Shown here one piece after another: positions 36,252-45,795 of a stretch of DNA of 64,000 bases. A model generated the notes under the pieces. It was not told where the DNA came from and ran no database searches. It saw nothing but the letters and a program-made list of their open reading frames with translations. A program made the translations under genes and the position numbers. Origin of the DNA: Thiohalocapsa sp. PB-PSB1 (lineage in GTDB: Bacteria > Pseudomonadota > Gammaproteobacteria > Chromatiales > Chromatiaceae); contig CP050890.1 in the NCBI GenBank assembly GCA_016745215.1, forward strand, positions 2,542,001 through 2,606,000. Reading direction: 5' to 3'. The number at the start of each line of letters is the position of its first letter. Positions within the stretch are counted from its first letter, which is position 1.

Positions 36252-36783
36252 ATGGTGAAATTCATTCACGCCGCTGACATCCACCTCGACAGCCCGCTGC
36301 GCGGTCTAGGGCAATACGAGGGGGCGCCGGTCGACGAGATCCGAGGTGCAACAAGACGCGCCTTCGAGAATCTGATCCAACTGGCGATTGATGAGCAGGT
36401 TGCATTCGTATTGCTGGCTGGCGAATTTGTACGACGGCGACTGGAAGGACGACAACACGGGGCTGTTCTTTACCTGGCAGATGGGGCTGTCACAGGAGAC
36501 CGGGATCAGCGCGTATCTGGTCGCCGGTAACCATGATGCCGCAAGTCAGGTCAGCAAGAGTCTGCGACCGCCGCCGAATGTGCATGTCTTCTCGACCAGG
36601 GCTCCGGAGACCGTTCGGCTGGAACAGCTCGGGGTGGCTGTGCACGGCCAGGGCTTTGCGACGCGGGCGGTCACCGAGGATCTCAGTCTTCGCTATCCGG
36701 CGGCTGATCCGGATCTGTTCAATATCGGGCTATTGCATACCTCGTTGGATGGCGCTCCGTTCTCGGACAGCCTTCTAGGCTAA
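36252..36783 (+). pseudogene. Truncated, frameshifted sbcD/yhaO-like fragment, copy 4
   Basis: It has the same frameshift and truncation as copies 1-3, with a few private substitutions (GCGCCGGTCGACGAG for GCGCCGATCGACGAG near 36330). Confidence 0.9.
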
Positions 36784-38723
36784 GGCCAATGCATCCCTCT
36801 TCTCTGCGTCTCTGCGGTGAATCAAACTTCATTCTGGTGGAATAGAATAGCTGAACATTCTACGCAGGCAGCACCCTTCTCAGGGATTGTAAAAGTATTC
36901 TTTAGGATCGGGATCTGAGCCGACAGATCGGATATGCGTAGACGCAGTACAGTCAATTTCGATCCTGATCCCGGCCAGCAATGCATTCTTGCCAGGGGCG
37001 CGGCATCCTGCGTACGAGCCTCGCCTGCTCGCACAGTCTTCAAGCCTGGTTTCATCTGCTTGTGAACAGACAGCAGCAGATCGGCCCAGGACATGCTAGC
37101 CTTGCGACTGGCATTTGCAACCGGACCTGTACCATGTCCCAGATCGTCCAAGCCGAGCCGGCCCAGCAGCCAAACCAGAGCGTATCGTCCCGCGCGCAAT
37201 CGCTGCCTGAGCCCATTGAACCGGTGTCTCATGCGGGTCGCCGGGTGACGGAAGATCAGTATTGGAGAGACTATTATCTGCAATCCGACATCCAATACGA
37301 ATGGAACAACGGTTTGCTGGAGGAGAAACCGGTGTCCGATTACCAGACCTTCCTGATCTACCATTGGCTGACGCGGTTGTTGGATCACTTCCTGAAGACT
37401 CGGCCGATTGCCAAGCTGGTGGGTTTGGACATGGGCTTTCGTTTGGCCTTGCCCACAGGCACGGTCATCCGCAAGCCGGATCTGGCCGTGGTGCACAATG
37501 ACAATCCGTCGGTACTGTTGCCGTTGGATTGTTCCTATCACGGTGTTTATGACCTCTGCATCGAGGCCTTATCGGATAAGGCGCGTTCCGGCATCCTGCG
37601 CGATACAGTGCAGAAGAAGGCCGAGTACCAGGCTGGCGGCGTGCCCGAATATTACATTTTGCATCAGGCCATCGAGCATCAGTTTTTCTATACCCGCAAT
37701 GCCCGCGGTCTGTATGTGCCAATCCAGGCTGTGGATGGCGTGATCCGCTCACGGGTATTGCCGGGTTTTCAGTTTCGGATAGCGGATCTGTGCGGTCTGC
37801 CCGAGGACGAGGCATTGCGCGATGATCCGGTCTATGCGGACTTTGTGCTGCCAGCTTGGCGCGAGGATCGTCTGCGGGCCGAGGCCGAGGCAGCCAGCCG
37901 GCGCGAGGCCGATGAGCGCGCTGCTGCCGAGGCGGCGGTTCGGCAGGCAGCGGAACAACGCGCCGAGACCGAGGCAAAGCGCGCCGAGAGCGAGGCAAAG
38001 CGCGCCGAGACCGAGGCAAAGCGCGCCGAGGCGCAAACCCAGGCGCGGATCGCCGCGGAGCGCCGCGAACGCGAAGCGCAACAGACGATCGCAGATCTTC
38101 AGGCGCGCCTGGCCGACAAATCCGATCGGCGTTGAATATCAGCGCCTGTTGCGATTCTGTGCAAGTGCTCTGGCCCGTGGAACCTGACTGTTTGCAATCC
38201 CTTTTTCATGGGCGATAGGTTTGATGGTGAAATTCATTCACGCCGCTGACATCCACCTCGACAGCCCGCTGCGCGGTCTAGGGCAATACGAGGGGGCGCC
38301 GATCGACGAGATCCGGGGTGCAACAAGACGCGCCTTCGAGAATCTGATCCAACTGGCGATCGATGAGCAGGTTGCATTCGTATTGCTGGCTGGCGATTTG
38401 TACGACGGCGACTGGAAGGACTACAACACGGGGCTGTTCTTTACCCGGCAGATGGGGCTGTTACAGGAGGCCGGGATCAGCGCGTATCTGGTCGCCGGTA
38501 ACCATGATGCCGCAAGTCAGGTCAGCAAGAGTCTGCGACCGCCGCCGAATGTGCATGTCTTCTCGACCAGGGCTCCGGAGACCGTTCGGCTGGAACAGCT
38601 CGGGGTGGCTGTGCACGGCCAGGGCTTTGCGACGCGGGCGGTCACCGAGGATCTCAGTCTTCGCTATCCGGCGGCTGATCCGGATCTGTTCAATATCGGG
38701 CTATTGCATACCTCGTTAGATGG
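36784..38723 (+). repeat. Unit 5: homologous segment leading into the intact sbcD-like gene
   Basis: Homology to units 1-4 runs from GGCCAATGCATCC through the Uma2 gene into the intact sbcD-like gene and ends near 38723, where the truncated copies diverge. This unit lacks the extra A, so the full gene remains open. It is the likely parent arrangement. Confidence 0.9.
37134..38135 (+). CDS. Uma2-family endonuclease, copy 5
   Basis: This 333-residue copy lies directly upstream of the intact nuclease pair. The nuclease motifs match the other copies (IRKPDLAVVHNDNP, CIEALSDKARSG, KKAEYQAGGVPEYYILH). Three heptads are present in the coiled coil. It ends 88 bp before the sbcD-like start, compatible with a uma2-sbcD-sbcC operon. 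ATG 37134 is the start. Confidence 0.86.
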   Translation: MSQIVQAEPAQQPNQSVSSRAQSLPEPIEPVSHAGRRVTEDQYWRDYYLQSDIQYEWNNGLLEEKPVSDYQTFLIYHWLTRLLDHFLKTRPIAKLVGLDMGFRLALPTGTVIRKPDLAVVHNDNPSVLLPLDCSYHGVYDLCIEALSDKARSGILRDTVQKKAEYQAGGVPEYYILHQAIEHQFFYTRNARGLYVPIQAVDGVIRSRVLPGFQFRIADLCGLPEDEALRDDPVYADFVLPAWREDRLRAEAEAASRREADERAAAEAAVRQAAEQRAETEAKRAESEAKRAETEAKRAEAQTQARIAAERREREAQQTIADLQARLADKSDRR

Positions 38724-39489
38724 CAGACCCGGGCATGAGGTCTATGCGCCCTGTACGCTGGATGGGCTTCGATCGCGTGGCTATCAGTATTGGGCGCTCG
38801 GTCATGTGCACAAGCGGGAGGTGATTGCCGAGCAGCCTTGGGTTGTGTTTCCAGGCAACACCCAGGGGCGCCATGCCCGCGAGACCGGGGCGAAGGGTTG
38901 CTCGCTGGTGAGCGTGGAAGCAGGCGCCGTGGTCGCGGTGGAACAGCGCGCGTTGGATGTGGTGCGTTGGTCGCTCTGTGCGGTGGATGTGACCGATGCA
39001 ACGACCCTGGATGAAGTCTATGATCGGGTAGGTCAGGCGCTTGATGGCGCGCTTGCGGACGCCGACGGGAAACTGCTCGCCGTGCGCTTGCAATTGCGCG
39101 GTGCCTGTCCTGTGCATATCCGCCTGCGGGCGGCGCGCGAGCAGGTCAGCAATGAATGTCGATCATTGGCAGGAATCCTCGGAGCAGGGGCGTTGTGGAT
39201 CGAAAAAGTGCAGTTGGACACAAGCCAGGTGGGGTCCGAACAGGCGGCTCTGGCTCGGGATGACGCATTGGGCGGATTGTTGCGCTCCATCCGCGATCTG
39301 GAATTGGATTCGGCTCGCCTGTCCAAGCTGGTCGAGGAGGTCGCGGATCTGAACAGCAAGTTGCCATCTGACCTGCGCTCGGGGGTGGATGGGTTCGATC
39401 CATCGCGTCCAGAGCTGATCCGGGATTGCCTGGAGGATGTCAAGGCGTTGCTGCTGGAGCGCCTGCTGCACGCGGGTGGCACCGAGTGA
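38224..39489 (+). CDS. SbcD/YhaO-like DNA repair exonuclease (metallophosphoesterase)
   Basis: The 421-residue protein carries all calcineurin-type metallophosphoesterase motifs: ADIHLDS (Asp9, His11), GDLYDGD (Asp58), GNHDA (Asn93, His94), LHTSLDG (about 160) and GHVHKRE (His194, His196). It belongs to the SbcD/Mre11 class, closest in layout to YhaO, and should form a DNA end-processing complex with the ATPase encoded next. The ATG at 38224 follows a TTG. The stop overlaps the next start by 4 bp (GTGA). It is the only intact copy; four truncated versions lie upstream. Confidence 0.9.
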   Translation: MVKFIHAADIHLDSPLRGLGQYEGAPIDEIRGATRRAFENLIQLAIDEQVAFVLLAGDLYDGDWKDYNTGLFFTRQMGLLQEAGISAYLVAGNHDAASQVSKSLRPPPNVHVFSTRAPETVRLEQLGVAVHGQGFATRAVTEDLSLRYPAADPDLFNIGLLHTSLDGRPGHEVYAPCTLDGLRSRGYQYWALGHVHKREVIAEQPWVVFPGNTQGRHARETGAKGCSLVSVEAGAVVAVEQRALDVVRWSLCAVDVTDATTLDEVYDRVGQALDGALADADGKLLAVRLQLRGACPVHIRLRAAREQVSNECRSLAGILGAGALWIEKVQLDTSQVGSEQAALARDDALGGLLRSIRDLELDSARLSKLVEEVADLNSKLPSDLRSGVDGFDPSRPELIRDCLEDVKALLLERLLHAGGTE

Positions 39490-42400
39490 AATTGCTTGAA
39501 TTACATCTGCTTGCCTATGGTCCGTTCACCGACTGTCGTCTGGATCTGAGTGCTGGCAACGAGGGATTGCATATCCTGTATGGTCCGAACGAGGCGGGCA
39601 AGAGCTCGGCATTGCGCGCTTTGCGGGCATGGCTGTATGGCGTTCCGGAGCGCACGCGGGATGATTTCCGGCATGCTAAGACAGAGTTGAGGGTCGGCGG
39701 CCTGCTGCGCGGTGCGGATGGCAGCGAATTGCGCTGTTATCGGCGCAAAGGGCGTAAGAATACTCTGGTTGACGAGGACTCGGCAGCGCTCGCCGAGGAT
39801 CAGCTGACTCGGCTTCTCGGCGGAGTATCCGAGGCGTTGTTCGAGCGCTTGTTTGGCATTGACCATGAGGCGCTGGTGGATGGCGGCCAGGCATTATTGC
39901 TGGAGCGCGGGCGCGAGGCGGAAGCCCTGTTCGGCACCGGGCTGGGCAGCACCGCGGTGCATGCGTTATTGGAAAAGCTGGAGCAGGAGGCGCAGTCGCT
40001 GTTCGCGCCGCGGGCATCGAAACCATTGTTCAACAAAGGCTTGAGTAGACTCGCGGAGATCAAACGTCAACAAAGCGAGGCTTCACTGTCCGCAAGGCAT
40101 TGGGACGAAGCGCGCAAGGCCGTCACCAGTGCGAGTGCCCGGTTGAATGAGATCGATGCCGAGCTGAGCGCGGAAGAAACCCGCCGCGGCACCTTGGAGC
40201 GCATCCGCCGATCCTTGCCGGGTCTCGCCAGACGCGACCACCTGCGCGCACGGCTTGCCAGCCTCGGTGCCGTGCGCATGCTCGAGGATGACTTCGGCGC
40301 ACGCCGCGAGCAGGCCTTGTCCAAGCGCAGGCTCGCGCTGGAGGGTCGAGCCAAAGCCAGCGCGCGTCTCGAGGGGTTGCGCCAGGACATGGGCGGGTTG
40401 CACGTTTCAGGGCCCTTGTTGGCGGAAGCGGAGGCCGTTGACGAATTGCGCGAACGCTTGGGTAGTGATCGCAAGGCAGCCCGTGACAGGCCTGGGCTGG
40501 TGGCCGAGCGGGGCATGCGGCTCGATCAGGCGCGCCAGAAATTGCTGGCAATCGGAGCCGATTTGTCGATCGAGGAGCATGCCAAATTGCGTCCATTGTT
40601 GGGCCGCCGGCGCCGCGCCAGTCAGCTCGGTGCGCGTCAGGAAGCGCTGGAGACGGCGGTAGACAAGGCGCGCGAAAGCCATCAGGAGGCGCTCGGGAAA
40701 TTGGCCGCCAAGCGGGATGAACTCGCGCATGTGTCGCCGCCGGTATCCCATGACGAACTGCGCCAGGCGGTGGGCGAGGCGCGTCGAACTGGGGATGTCG
40801 ATGGCGCCATCGCGGAAGCGAATGCCGAGCTGGCCCGTCATCGGGATGCCTGCCAGGTCGATCTTGCAGCGTTGGGGCTCTGGACTGGGGATCTTGCGGA
40901 GTTGCCACGCTTGCCGCTGCCGGGAGAGCAGACGGTACAAAAGTTTGCCGATGCCTTTCAGGCAAGCGATGAGGAGCAACAGCGGTTACAGGGTTTGCTC
41001 TCCGAGGACCGTCGGCAACAGCGACAAACCGAGGAGGCATTGCGGGCGTTGCATCTGGCGGGCGCGGTGCCGACCGAGACGGATTTGCAGCAAGCCCGCG
41101 AACGACGCGATTTCGGCTGGCAATTGCTCAGACGGCATTGGGTCGATGGCGAGGATGTAAGCGGGATGCGCGCATCCTATACACAGGGGCAGAGCCTGCC
41201 TGATGCCTTCGAGCAGGGGATTGCCAATGCCGACGAGATTGCCGACCGGCTGCGCCGTGAGTCCCGGCGCGTGCATGATCAGGCGGCCGCGCAGGCGAAA
41301 CTGGATGCCTGCCGGCAACGCATCGCGGATGCCGAGCAGGCCTTGTCCGGGCTCGGGCAGAGGCGTCTGGAGCTGGATCAGTCCTGGAAACAGGCCTGGA
41401 TGGCGACCGGCATCTGTCCGCTGTCTCCGCGGGAAATGTCCGATTGGTTGCAACAAGCAGGGCGTCTGCGGGAAAAGCTGGCGCGCGCGGACGAGTTGCA
41501 GGCGCGAGCGGCCATGCTGGAGCGCACCCGCGAGGCCCGCCGCAATCATCTGCTGCGGGCATTGCTGGCTTGTGGCGAAGCGCAGCCGCAAGGCCCTGGG
41601 CAACAGCTGGGTCTTTTGCTGGACCATGCCGAGGCGCGGCTGGCTGCCATCGAACAGGCCGCAAGACGCAGGCTGGCGCTGGAGGAATCGATCGCGGATC
41701 TGGACCAGGTTCGGCGGCAGCGAGAGCGGGAATTGGACAGCGCGGAGCAGGCGCTGGCGTCCTGGCGGTCTGATTGGGTCAGCCTGATGGAGGAGTTGGG
41801 ACGCAAGGAAACTGCCACGCCAGCCGAAGTATCGGACGATCTGGAGACGATTTCCGATGCGTTGGCGTTGGTGGATCAAGCCGAGCAACTGAAGCTTCGG
41901 ATCGACGGCATCGACAGCGACGCACGGGACTTTGAACGGGATGTTGCCGCTTTGTTGGCGCGGTTAGCTCCCGATTTGGTCGGCCGCTCGACCAATGAGG
42001 CGATTCTGCAGCTCGATGCCGAGCTCAGCAGGCAGCGGGAGGCAAACAGCCGCCTTAATGAATTGCGCAAGCAGGCAGGTCAGACCGAACAGGAGGTGCG
42101 CGAGGCCGATGCGGCGATCCGCGCCGCGGATGACGTGCTGGTTGAGCTGTGCCGGCAGGCTGCTTGCGAGAATGCGGATGAACTGCAGGCTGTCGAGCAG
42201 CGCTTCAAGGAGCATCAGGAACTCGGCCGGCAATTGCAGGATGTCGAAGCTGAACTGGTCGACGCTGGGGATGGTTTGAGCGTCGAGGCGCTGGCAAGCG
42301 AGGCCGGGGCGGTGGATCGCGATTTGGTGCTTGCCGAATTGACGGCGCTCAATCAGCGTATCGATCAGGAACTGCGCCCCGCGCGCGAGGCGCAGCTCGA

Positions 42401-42998
42401 GAACAAATTGAGTGCGGAACGGGATTTGCGGTCTATGGTTGGCACCGATGCGGCATCTGCGCTGGCCGAGCAGGCGCAACAAACCTTATCGGAATTGCGA
42501 GGGCATGCCGAGCACTATGTTCGCCTGAAATTCGCGGCGCGGGTGTTGCGCGATGAGATCGAGGGCTTTCGGCGCCAACATCGCGACCCGATCCTGACTC
42601 GGGCCAGCGCCTATTTCAAGACGCTCACCCGCGGTTCTTTACAGACCATTGAAACCGATTTCGACGAGTCGGATCAGCCGGTGCTGGTGGCAGTCAGGCC
42701 GATGGGAGAACGCTTGCGGGTCGAGGCCATGAGCACCGGCACGCGCGATCAGCTGTATCTGGCATTGCGTCTGGCGACGCTGGACCAATCGATCGAGAAC
42801 GCGGAGCCCTTGCCGTTGATCGTCGACGATATCCTGATCCAGTTCGACGATCAGCGGGCACAGGCGACCCTGGGTGCATTGGCCGATTTTTCCGCCCGCA
42901 CCCAGGTCATCCTGTTTACCCATCATGAACGGGTGGCCGAGGAGGCGCAGCGGCTCGACCATGCGCAGGACCGGGTTTTTGTGCATGCGTTGGGGTAG
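39486..42998 (+). CDS. SbcC/YhaN-like SMC-type ATPase
   Basis: The 1170-residue protein starts with GTG (MKLLELHLLAYGPFTDC) and has Walker A GPNEAGKSS at about residues 33-41. It follows the YhaN pattern (RALRAWLYGVPERTRDDFRH), then a very long coiled coil of about 800 residues rich in Arg, Glu, Ala and Gln. The C-terminus has an ABC-type signature (MSTGTRDQLYLALRLA), a Walker B with PLIVDDILIQFDD and a His switch (FTHHE). It should pair with the SbcD-like nuclease to process DNA ends or hairpins. The 4-bp overlap supports coupled translation. Confidence 0.9.
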   Translation: MKLLELHLLAYGPFTDCRLDLSAGNEGLHILYGPNEAGKSSALRALRAWLYGVPERTRDDFRHAKTELRVGGLLRGADGSELRCYRRKGRKNTLVDEDSAALAEDQLTRLLGGVSEALFERLFGIDHEALVDGGQALLLERGREAEALFGTGLGSTAVHALLEKLEQEAQSLFAPRASKPLFNKGLSRLAEIKRQQSEASLSARHWDEARKAVTSASARLNEIDAELSAEETRRGTLERIRRSLPGLARRDHLRARLASLGAVRMLEDDFGARREQALSKRRLALEGRAKASARLEGLRQDMGGLHVSGPLLAEAEAVDELRERLGSDRKAARDRPGLVAERGMRLDQARQKLLAIGADLSIEEHAKLRPLLGRRRRASQLGARQEALETAVDKARESHQEALGKLAAKRDELAHVSPPVSHDELRQAVGEARRTGDVDGAIAEANAELARHRDACQVDLAALGLWTGDLAELPRLPLPGEQTVQKFADAFQASDEEQQRLQGLLSEDRRQQRQTEEALRALHLAGAVPTETDLQQARERRDFGWQLLRRHWVDGEDVSGMRASYTQGQSLPDAFEQGIANADEIADRLRRESRRVHDQAAAQAKLDACRQRIADAEQALSGLGQRRLELDQSWKQAWMATGICPLSPREMSDWLQQAGRLREKLARADELQARAAMLERTREARRNHLLRALLACGEAQPQGPGQQLGLLLDHAEARLAAIEQAARRRLALEESIADLDQVRRQRERELDSAEQALASWRSDWVSLMEELGRKETATPAEVSDDLETISDALALVDQAEQLKLRIDGIDSDARDFERDVAALLARLAPDLVGRSTNEAILQLDAELSRQREANSRLNELRKQAGQTEQEVREADAAIRAADDVLVELCRQAACENADELQAVEQRFKEHQELGRQLQDVEAELVDAGDGLSVEALASEAGAVDRDLVLAELTALNQRIDQELRPAREAQLENKLSAERDLRSMVGTDAASALAEQAQQTLSELRGHAEHYVRLKFAARVLRDEIEGFRRQHRDPILTRASAYFKTLTRGSLQTIETDFDESDQPVLVAVRPMGERLRVEAMSTGTRDQLYLALRLATLDQSIENAEPLPLIVDDILIQFDDQRAQATLGALADFSARTQVILFTHHERVAEEAQRLDHAQDRVFVHALG

Positions 42999-43045
42999 GG
43001 CGCAGAGATACAGTCTTCAGCCGATGCCCACCAGGGAGCAAATAA

Positions 43046-44116
43046 ATGAACACAGCCCCGGACAAGACCAAGATGTTGACACGGCCAGCGACCAGCGCTC
43101 GCCTGCGACAGATTGCAATGCAATTGCGTTGGCGTCCGCTTGTCTATCGACGCGCCCTGCAGTTGGTTGGTGTGCCACCCGATGCCGAGCGCTGGCGGCA
43201 GCTGGCGGAGCGCTTTTTGTTGCTTTTTGCCAGCCTGATGATCTGCACCGGCATTGCGGCGTTGTTTGCCTATAACTGGGCGGAGCTGGATAGGTTTGTC
43301 AAGTTTGGCGCGATCGAGATCGGCATCCTCGGCTGCGTTGCCCTGGCCTGGTATCGAGGTCTGGATGCGTTGTCGGGGCAAAGCGCATTGTTCGGGGCCA
43401 GCGCCTTGGTGGGCCTATTGCTCGCGGTCTATGGTCAGACTTATCAGACCGGTGCCGATCCCTATGGCCTGTTTTTGAGCTGGGCGTTGTTGATTCTAGG
43501 TTGGGCCATCATCGGCCGACAGCCGGGCATCTGGATGCTGATGGTCATCCTGGCCAATCTCAGTTTGATTCTGTATTGGGAGCAGGTGCTGTACCCGCAG
43601 GAGAACTTTGCCGCGGGTTTGGCAACGGTATTGGGGCCGCTGGTCCGGCTGACCGAGGCATTCAGCGATTTTCGTCTGGCGCAATTGGTCTTTGTGTTGA
43701 ATGCGGCCATCCTGATCCTGTGGGAGTGGTTTGCCGGGTCTGTCATCTGGATGCAGGGTCGTTGGTTCCCGCGCCTGGTGGCCATTCTGGCGTTGTCGGC
43801 CATTGTCGCCACCACGCTGATTCTGATCTTTGGTGGTCTCGTCAGCCTGTCGCGCTGGCTGCACTCCATGGCTCCGGTTTGGTTCGCGGTCTTTGTTCTG
43901 GGATGCCTTTGGTATTATCGAAGGCGTCGTTATGATCTCTTTATGCTCAGCATCTGTTTGTTGGCGATCGTCCTGGTGGTGACATCGGCCGTGGCGCGCT
44001 TGTTGGGAGACGGCTTCGAGGTTGCATTGATCTTGGCCCTGCTGGTGATCGGTCAGACCGCCGCGTCCGCCTATTGGTTGCGCGCGGTGGCGAGGAGTTG
44101 GAGGACGACCGCATGA
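43046..44116 (+). CDS. DUF2157 membrane protein
   Basis: The 356-residue protein has an N-terminal ~65-residue soluble part (WRPLVYRRALQLVGVPPDAE) and then about nine hydrophobic segments. The RFLLLFASLMICTGIAALFA and YNWAELDRFVKFGAIEIGIL pattern marks DUF2157. It is the first gene of a three-gene membrane operon with DUF4401 and GDYXXLXY proteins, a combination common in proteobacteria with no known function. It starts 47 bp after the SbcC-like gene and overlaps the next start in ATGA. Confidence 0.85.
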   Translation: MNTAPDKTKMLTRPATSARLRQIAMQLRWRPLVYRRALQLVGVPPDAERWRQLAERFLLLFASLMICTGIAALFAYNWAELDRFVKFGAIEIGILGCVALAWYRGLDALSGQSALFGASALVGLLLAVYGQTYQTGADPYGLFLSWALLILGWAIIGRQPGIWMLMVILANLSLILYWEQVLYPQENFAAGLATVLGPLVRLTEAFSDFRLAQLVFVLNAAILILWEWFAGSVIWMQGRWFPRLVAILALSAIVATTLILIFGGLVSLSRWLHSMAPVWFAVFVLGCLWYYRRRRYDLFMLSICLLAIVLVVTSAVARLLGDGFEVALILALLVIGQTAASAYWLRAVARSWRTTA

Positions 44117-45249
44117 ACTGTCCGCAAGGCTCGGTTGGCGAGGTCTTGTCGCGTCTGCAGGAGGAGGGCCTGATCGACAACAACCAACAGAACCAGGCCG
44201 TGGCCTGCTTGTCTCGGCTGGATGACGAAATGCAACCCTGGTATCTGCGCACACTGATCGGCTTCAGCGCCTGGTTTTCCAGCCTGCTCTTGCTCGGCTT
44301 CGTACTTGAAATCGGGCTGGTCGATGACGAGGTCGGCTACATTGCCCTGGGCCTGGGCTTATTGCTGGCCGCCATCGTTCTGAGCCGCGTGATCGACAAC
44401 GATTTCTCCAATCAGACGGCCTTGGCCTGCAATCTGGCCGGACAGTGCTTGTTGGTTATCGGTATCGCTGGGACGATGCCGGGGGATGAGTTCAAGATGG
44501 CGTTGGTTTGCCTGATTCTGCTCAATGCCCTGCTCATACCTCTGTATTCCGATCGGGTCTTTCGGACGCTTGCCCCGATGATCATGGTCGCTGCCATGGT
44601 CGCTTTGCTCTATGCCTATCAGGTGCAGGCGGTTCTGCCGTTGGTCGTGCCAGCACTGGCCGCGCTTTTCCTGTGGATGGTCAGCAACGAGGACTGGTTC
44701 AGCGTCAACGGACATGATCAATGGGCGCGCCCACTAATGGCCGGGCTGCTGCTCGGTCTGTTTGGCTGCACGCTGTTATCGACCGTCTATGTCCTCCCTG
44801 AACTTGCCGATCGTTTTGAGTTTTATCCAAGACCTTGGCTGTCGACCCTCGGCATCGGTCTGTTACTGCTGTATGCAGAGTATCGTTTTCTATGTGCTGA
44901 TGTCTTCGGCGGTTTCTGGACGCTTCCTGCCATTTCGGCCTATGGCATGACAACCCTGATTCTGCTGGCAACGCTGCCGGCACCCGGCATCGGGTTATCG
45001 GTCATGATCATGCTCTTGGGCACCGCGCGCGGAAGTCCGACCATGGCCGGGGCTGGAATTGGTTTTCTGGCGCTGTTCATGGGGGCCTGGTTTTACGGCA
45101 TCGAAACCAGCCTGCTGGTCAAGGCCTACAGTCTGATCGGTGCCGGCTTGCTGGCGTTGATTGCACGCTGGTTGCTGCTGCGGCTGACATTCCAGCCTGC
45201 GTCGCAAGCGGTCGATGCTCTGGATCATGGAGAATCTGGGCATGCGTAA
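44113..45249 (+). CDS. DUF4401 membrane protein
   Basis: The 378-residue protein starts MNCPQGSVGEVLSRLQEEGL, has a short soluble N-terminus and then about ten membrane segments (WFSSLLLLGFVLEIGLVDDE and YIALGLGLLLAAIVLSRVID near the start). This matches DUF4401. Its ATG overlaps the DUF2157 stop, and its end overlaps the next gene by 8 bp. The three products probably form a complex in the inner membrane. Confidence 0.83.
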   Translation: MNCPQGSVGEVLSRLQEEGLIDNNQQNQAVACLSRLDDEMQPWYLRTLIGFSAWFSSLLLLGFVLEIGLVDDEVGYIALGLGLLLAAIVLSRVIDNDFSNQTALACNLAGQCLLVIGIAGTMPGDEFKMALVCLILLNALLIPLYSDRVFRTLAPMIMVAAMVALLYAYQVQAVLPLVVPALAALFLWMVSNEDWFSVNGHDQWARPLMAGLLLGLFGCTLLSTVYVLPELADRFEFYPRPWLSTLGIGLLLLYAEYRFLCADVFGGFWTLPAISAYGMTTLILLATLPAPGIGLSVMIMLLGTARGSPTMAGAGIGFLALFMGAWFYGIETSLLVKAYSLIGAGLLALIARWLLLRLTFQPASQAVDALDHGESGHA

Positions 45250-45742
45250 TGTACTGCTGTGGGCGGTACTCGCCGGGATTCTGATCTTTGTGAATCTATT
45301 GATCTTCAGCAAGGAGCAGATTCTCGAGAATGGTGATACCTTGCTGTTGCAACTGGCTCCGCGCGATCCGCGCTCGTTACTGCAGGGAGACTATATGATT
45401 CTGCGCTACACTCTAGCCGCCAAGATCGGAGCAGGGTTGAACGACTCCAGCAGCATTGATGGCAAAGCGGTGGTGCAACTGGACGCGCATGGGGTAGCCC
45501 GGTTTGTGCGCTTGCATGATCCATCCCAACCCTTGAATGCGGATCAACGGTTGTTGGCCTTCCGTGCCCGAGGTGGTCGAATCCGGCTGGCCAGCGATGC
45601 CTATTTCTTTCAGGAGGGTCGAGAAAAACACTATCGTAACGCCCGTTATGGCGAGTTGCGCGTGGCTGCGGACGGCAATGCGGTGCTCGTTGGCCTGCGC
45701 GATGGTGATGGTCGGGTCTTGGGGGGCGACGAGCAGCGCTAA
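45242..45742 (+). CDS. GDYXXLXY-motif membrane-anchored protein
   Basis: The 166-residue protein has one N-terminal membrane segment (VLLWAVLAGILIFVNLLIFS) and then a periplasmic domain with the defining motif GDYMILRY in LAPRDPRSLLQGDYMILR. Later segments (YFFQEGREKHYRNARYGELR) match the family. An upstream ATG (45227) is also possible. Its stop codon is directly followed by GGCAATCGCCTAA, identical to the end of the M palindromic elements, perhaps a solo scar. Confidence 0.83.
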   Translation: MRNVLLWAVLAGILIFVNLLIFSKEQILENGDTLLLQLAPRDPRSLLQGDYMILRYTLAAKIGAGLNDSSSIDGKAVVQLDAHGVARFVRLHDPSQPLNADQRLLAFRARGGRIRLASDAYFFQEGREKHYRNARYGELRVAADGNAVLVGLRDGDGRVLGGDEQR

Positions 45743-45795
45743 GGCAATCGCCTAAACCGTCAACCAGCCACCCCATCAAAGCTGTCGTTTCCGCG

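Larger units (their letters stand above)
34897..36783 (+). repeat. Tandem unit 4 (Uma2 gene + truncated sbcD)
   Basis: This 1887-bp unit is the most diverged of the five: GCCTACAGATC and ATGCATAGACG in the leader, CTTGCCTGCTTGCACAGC instead of the usual text, and an internal deletion in the Uma2 coiled-coil region. Confidence 0.9.
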
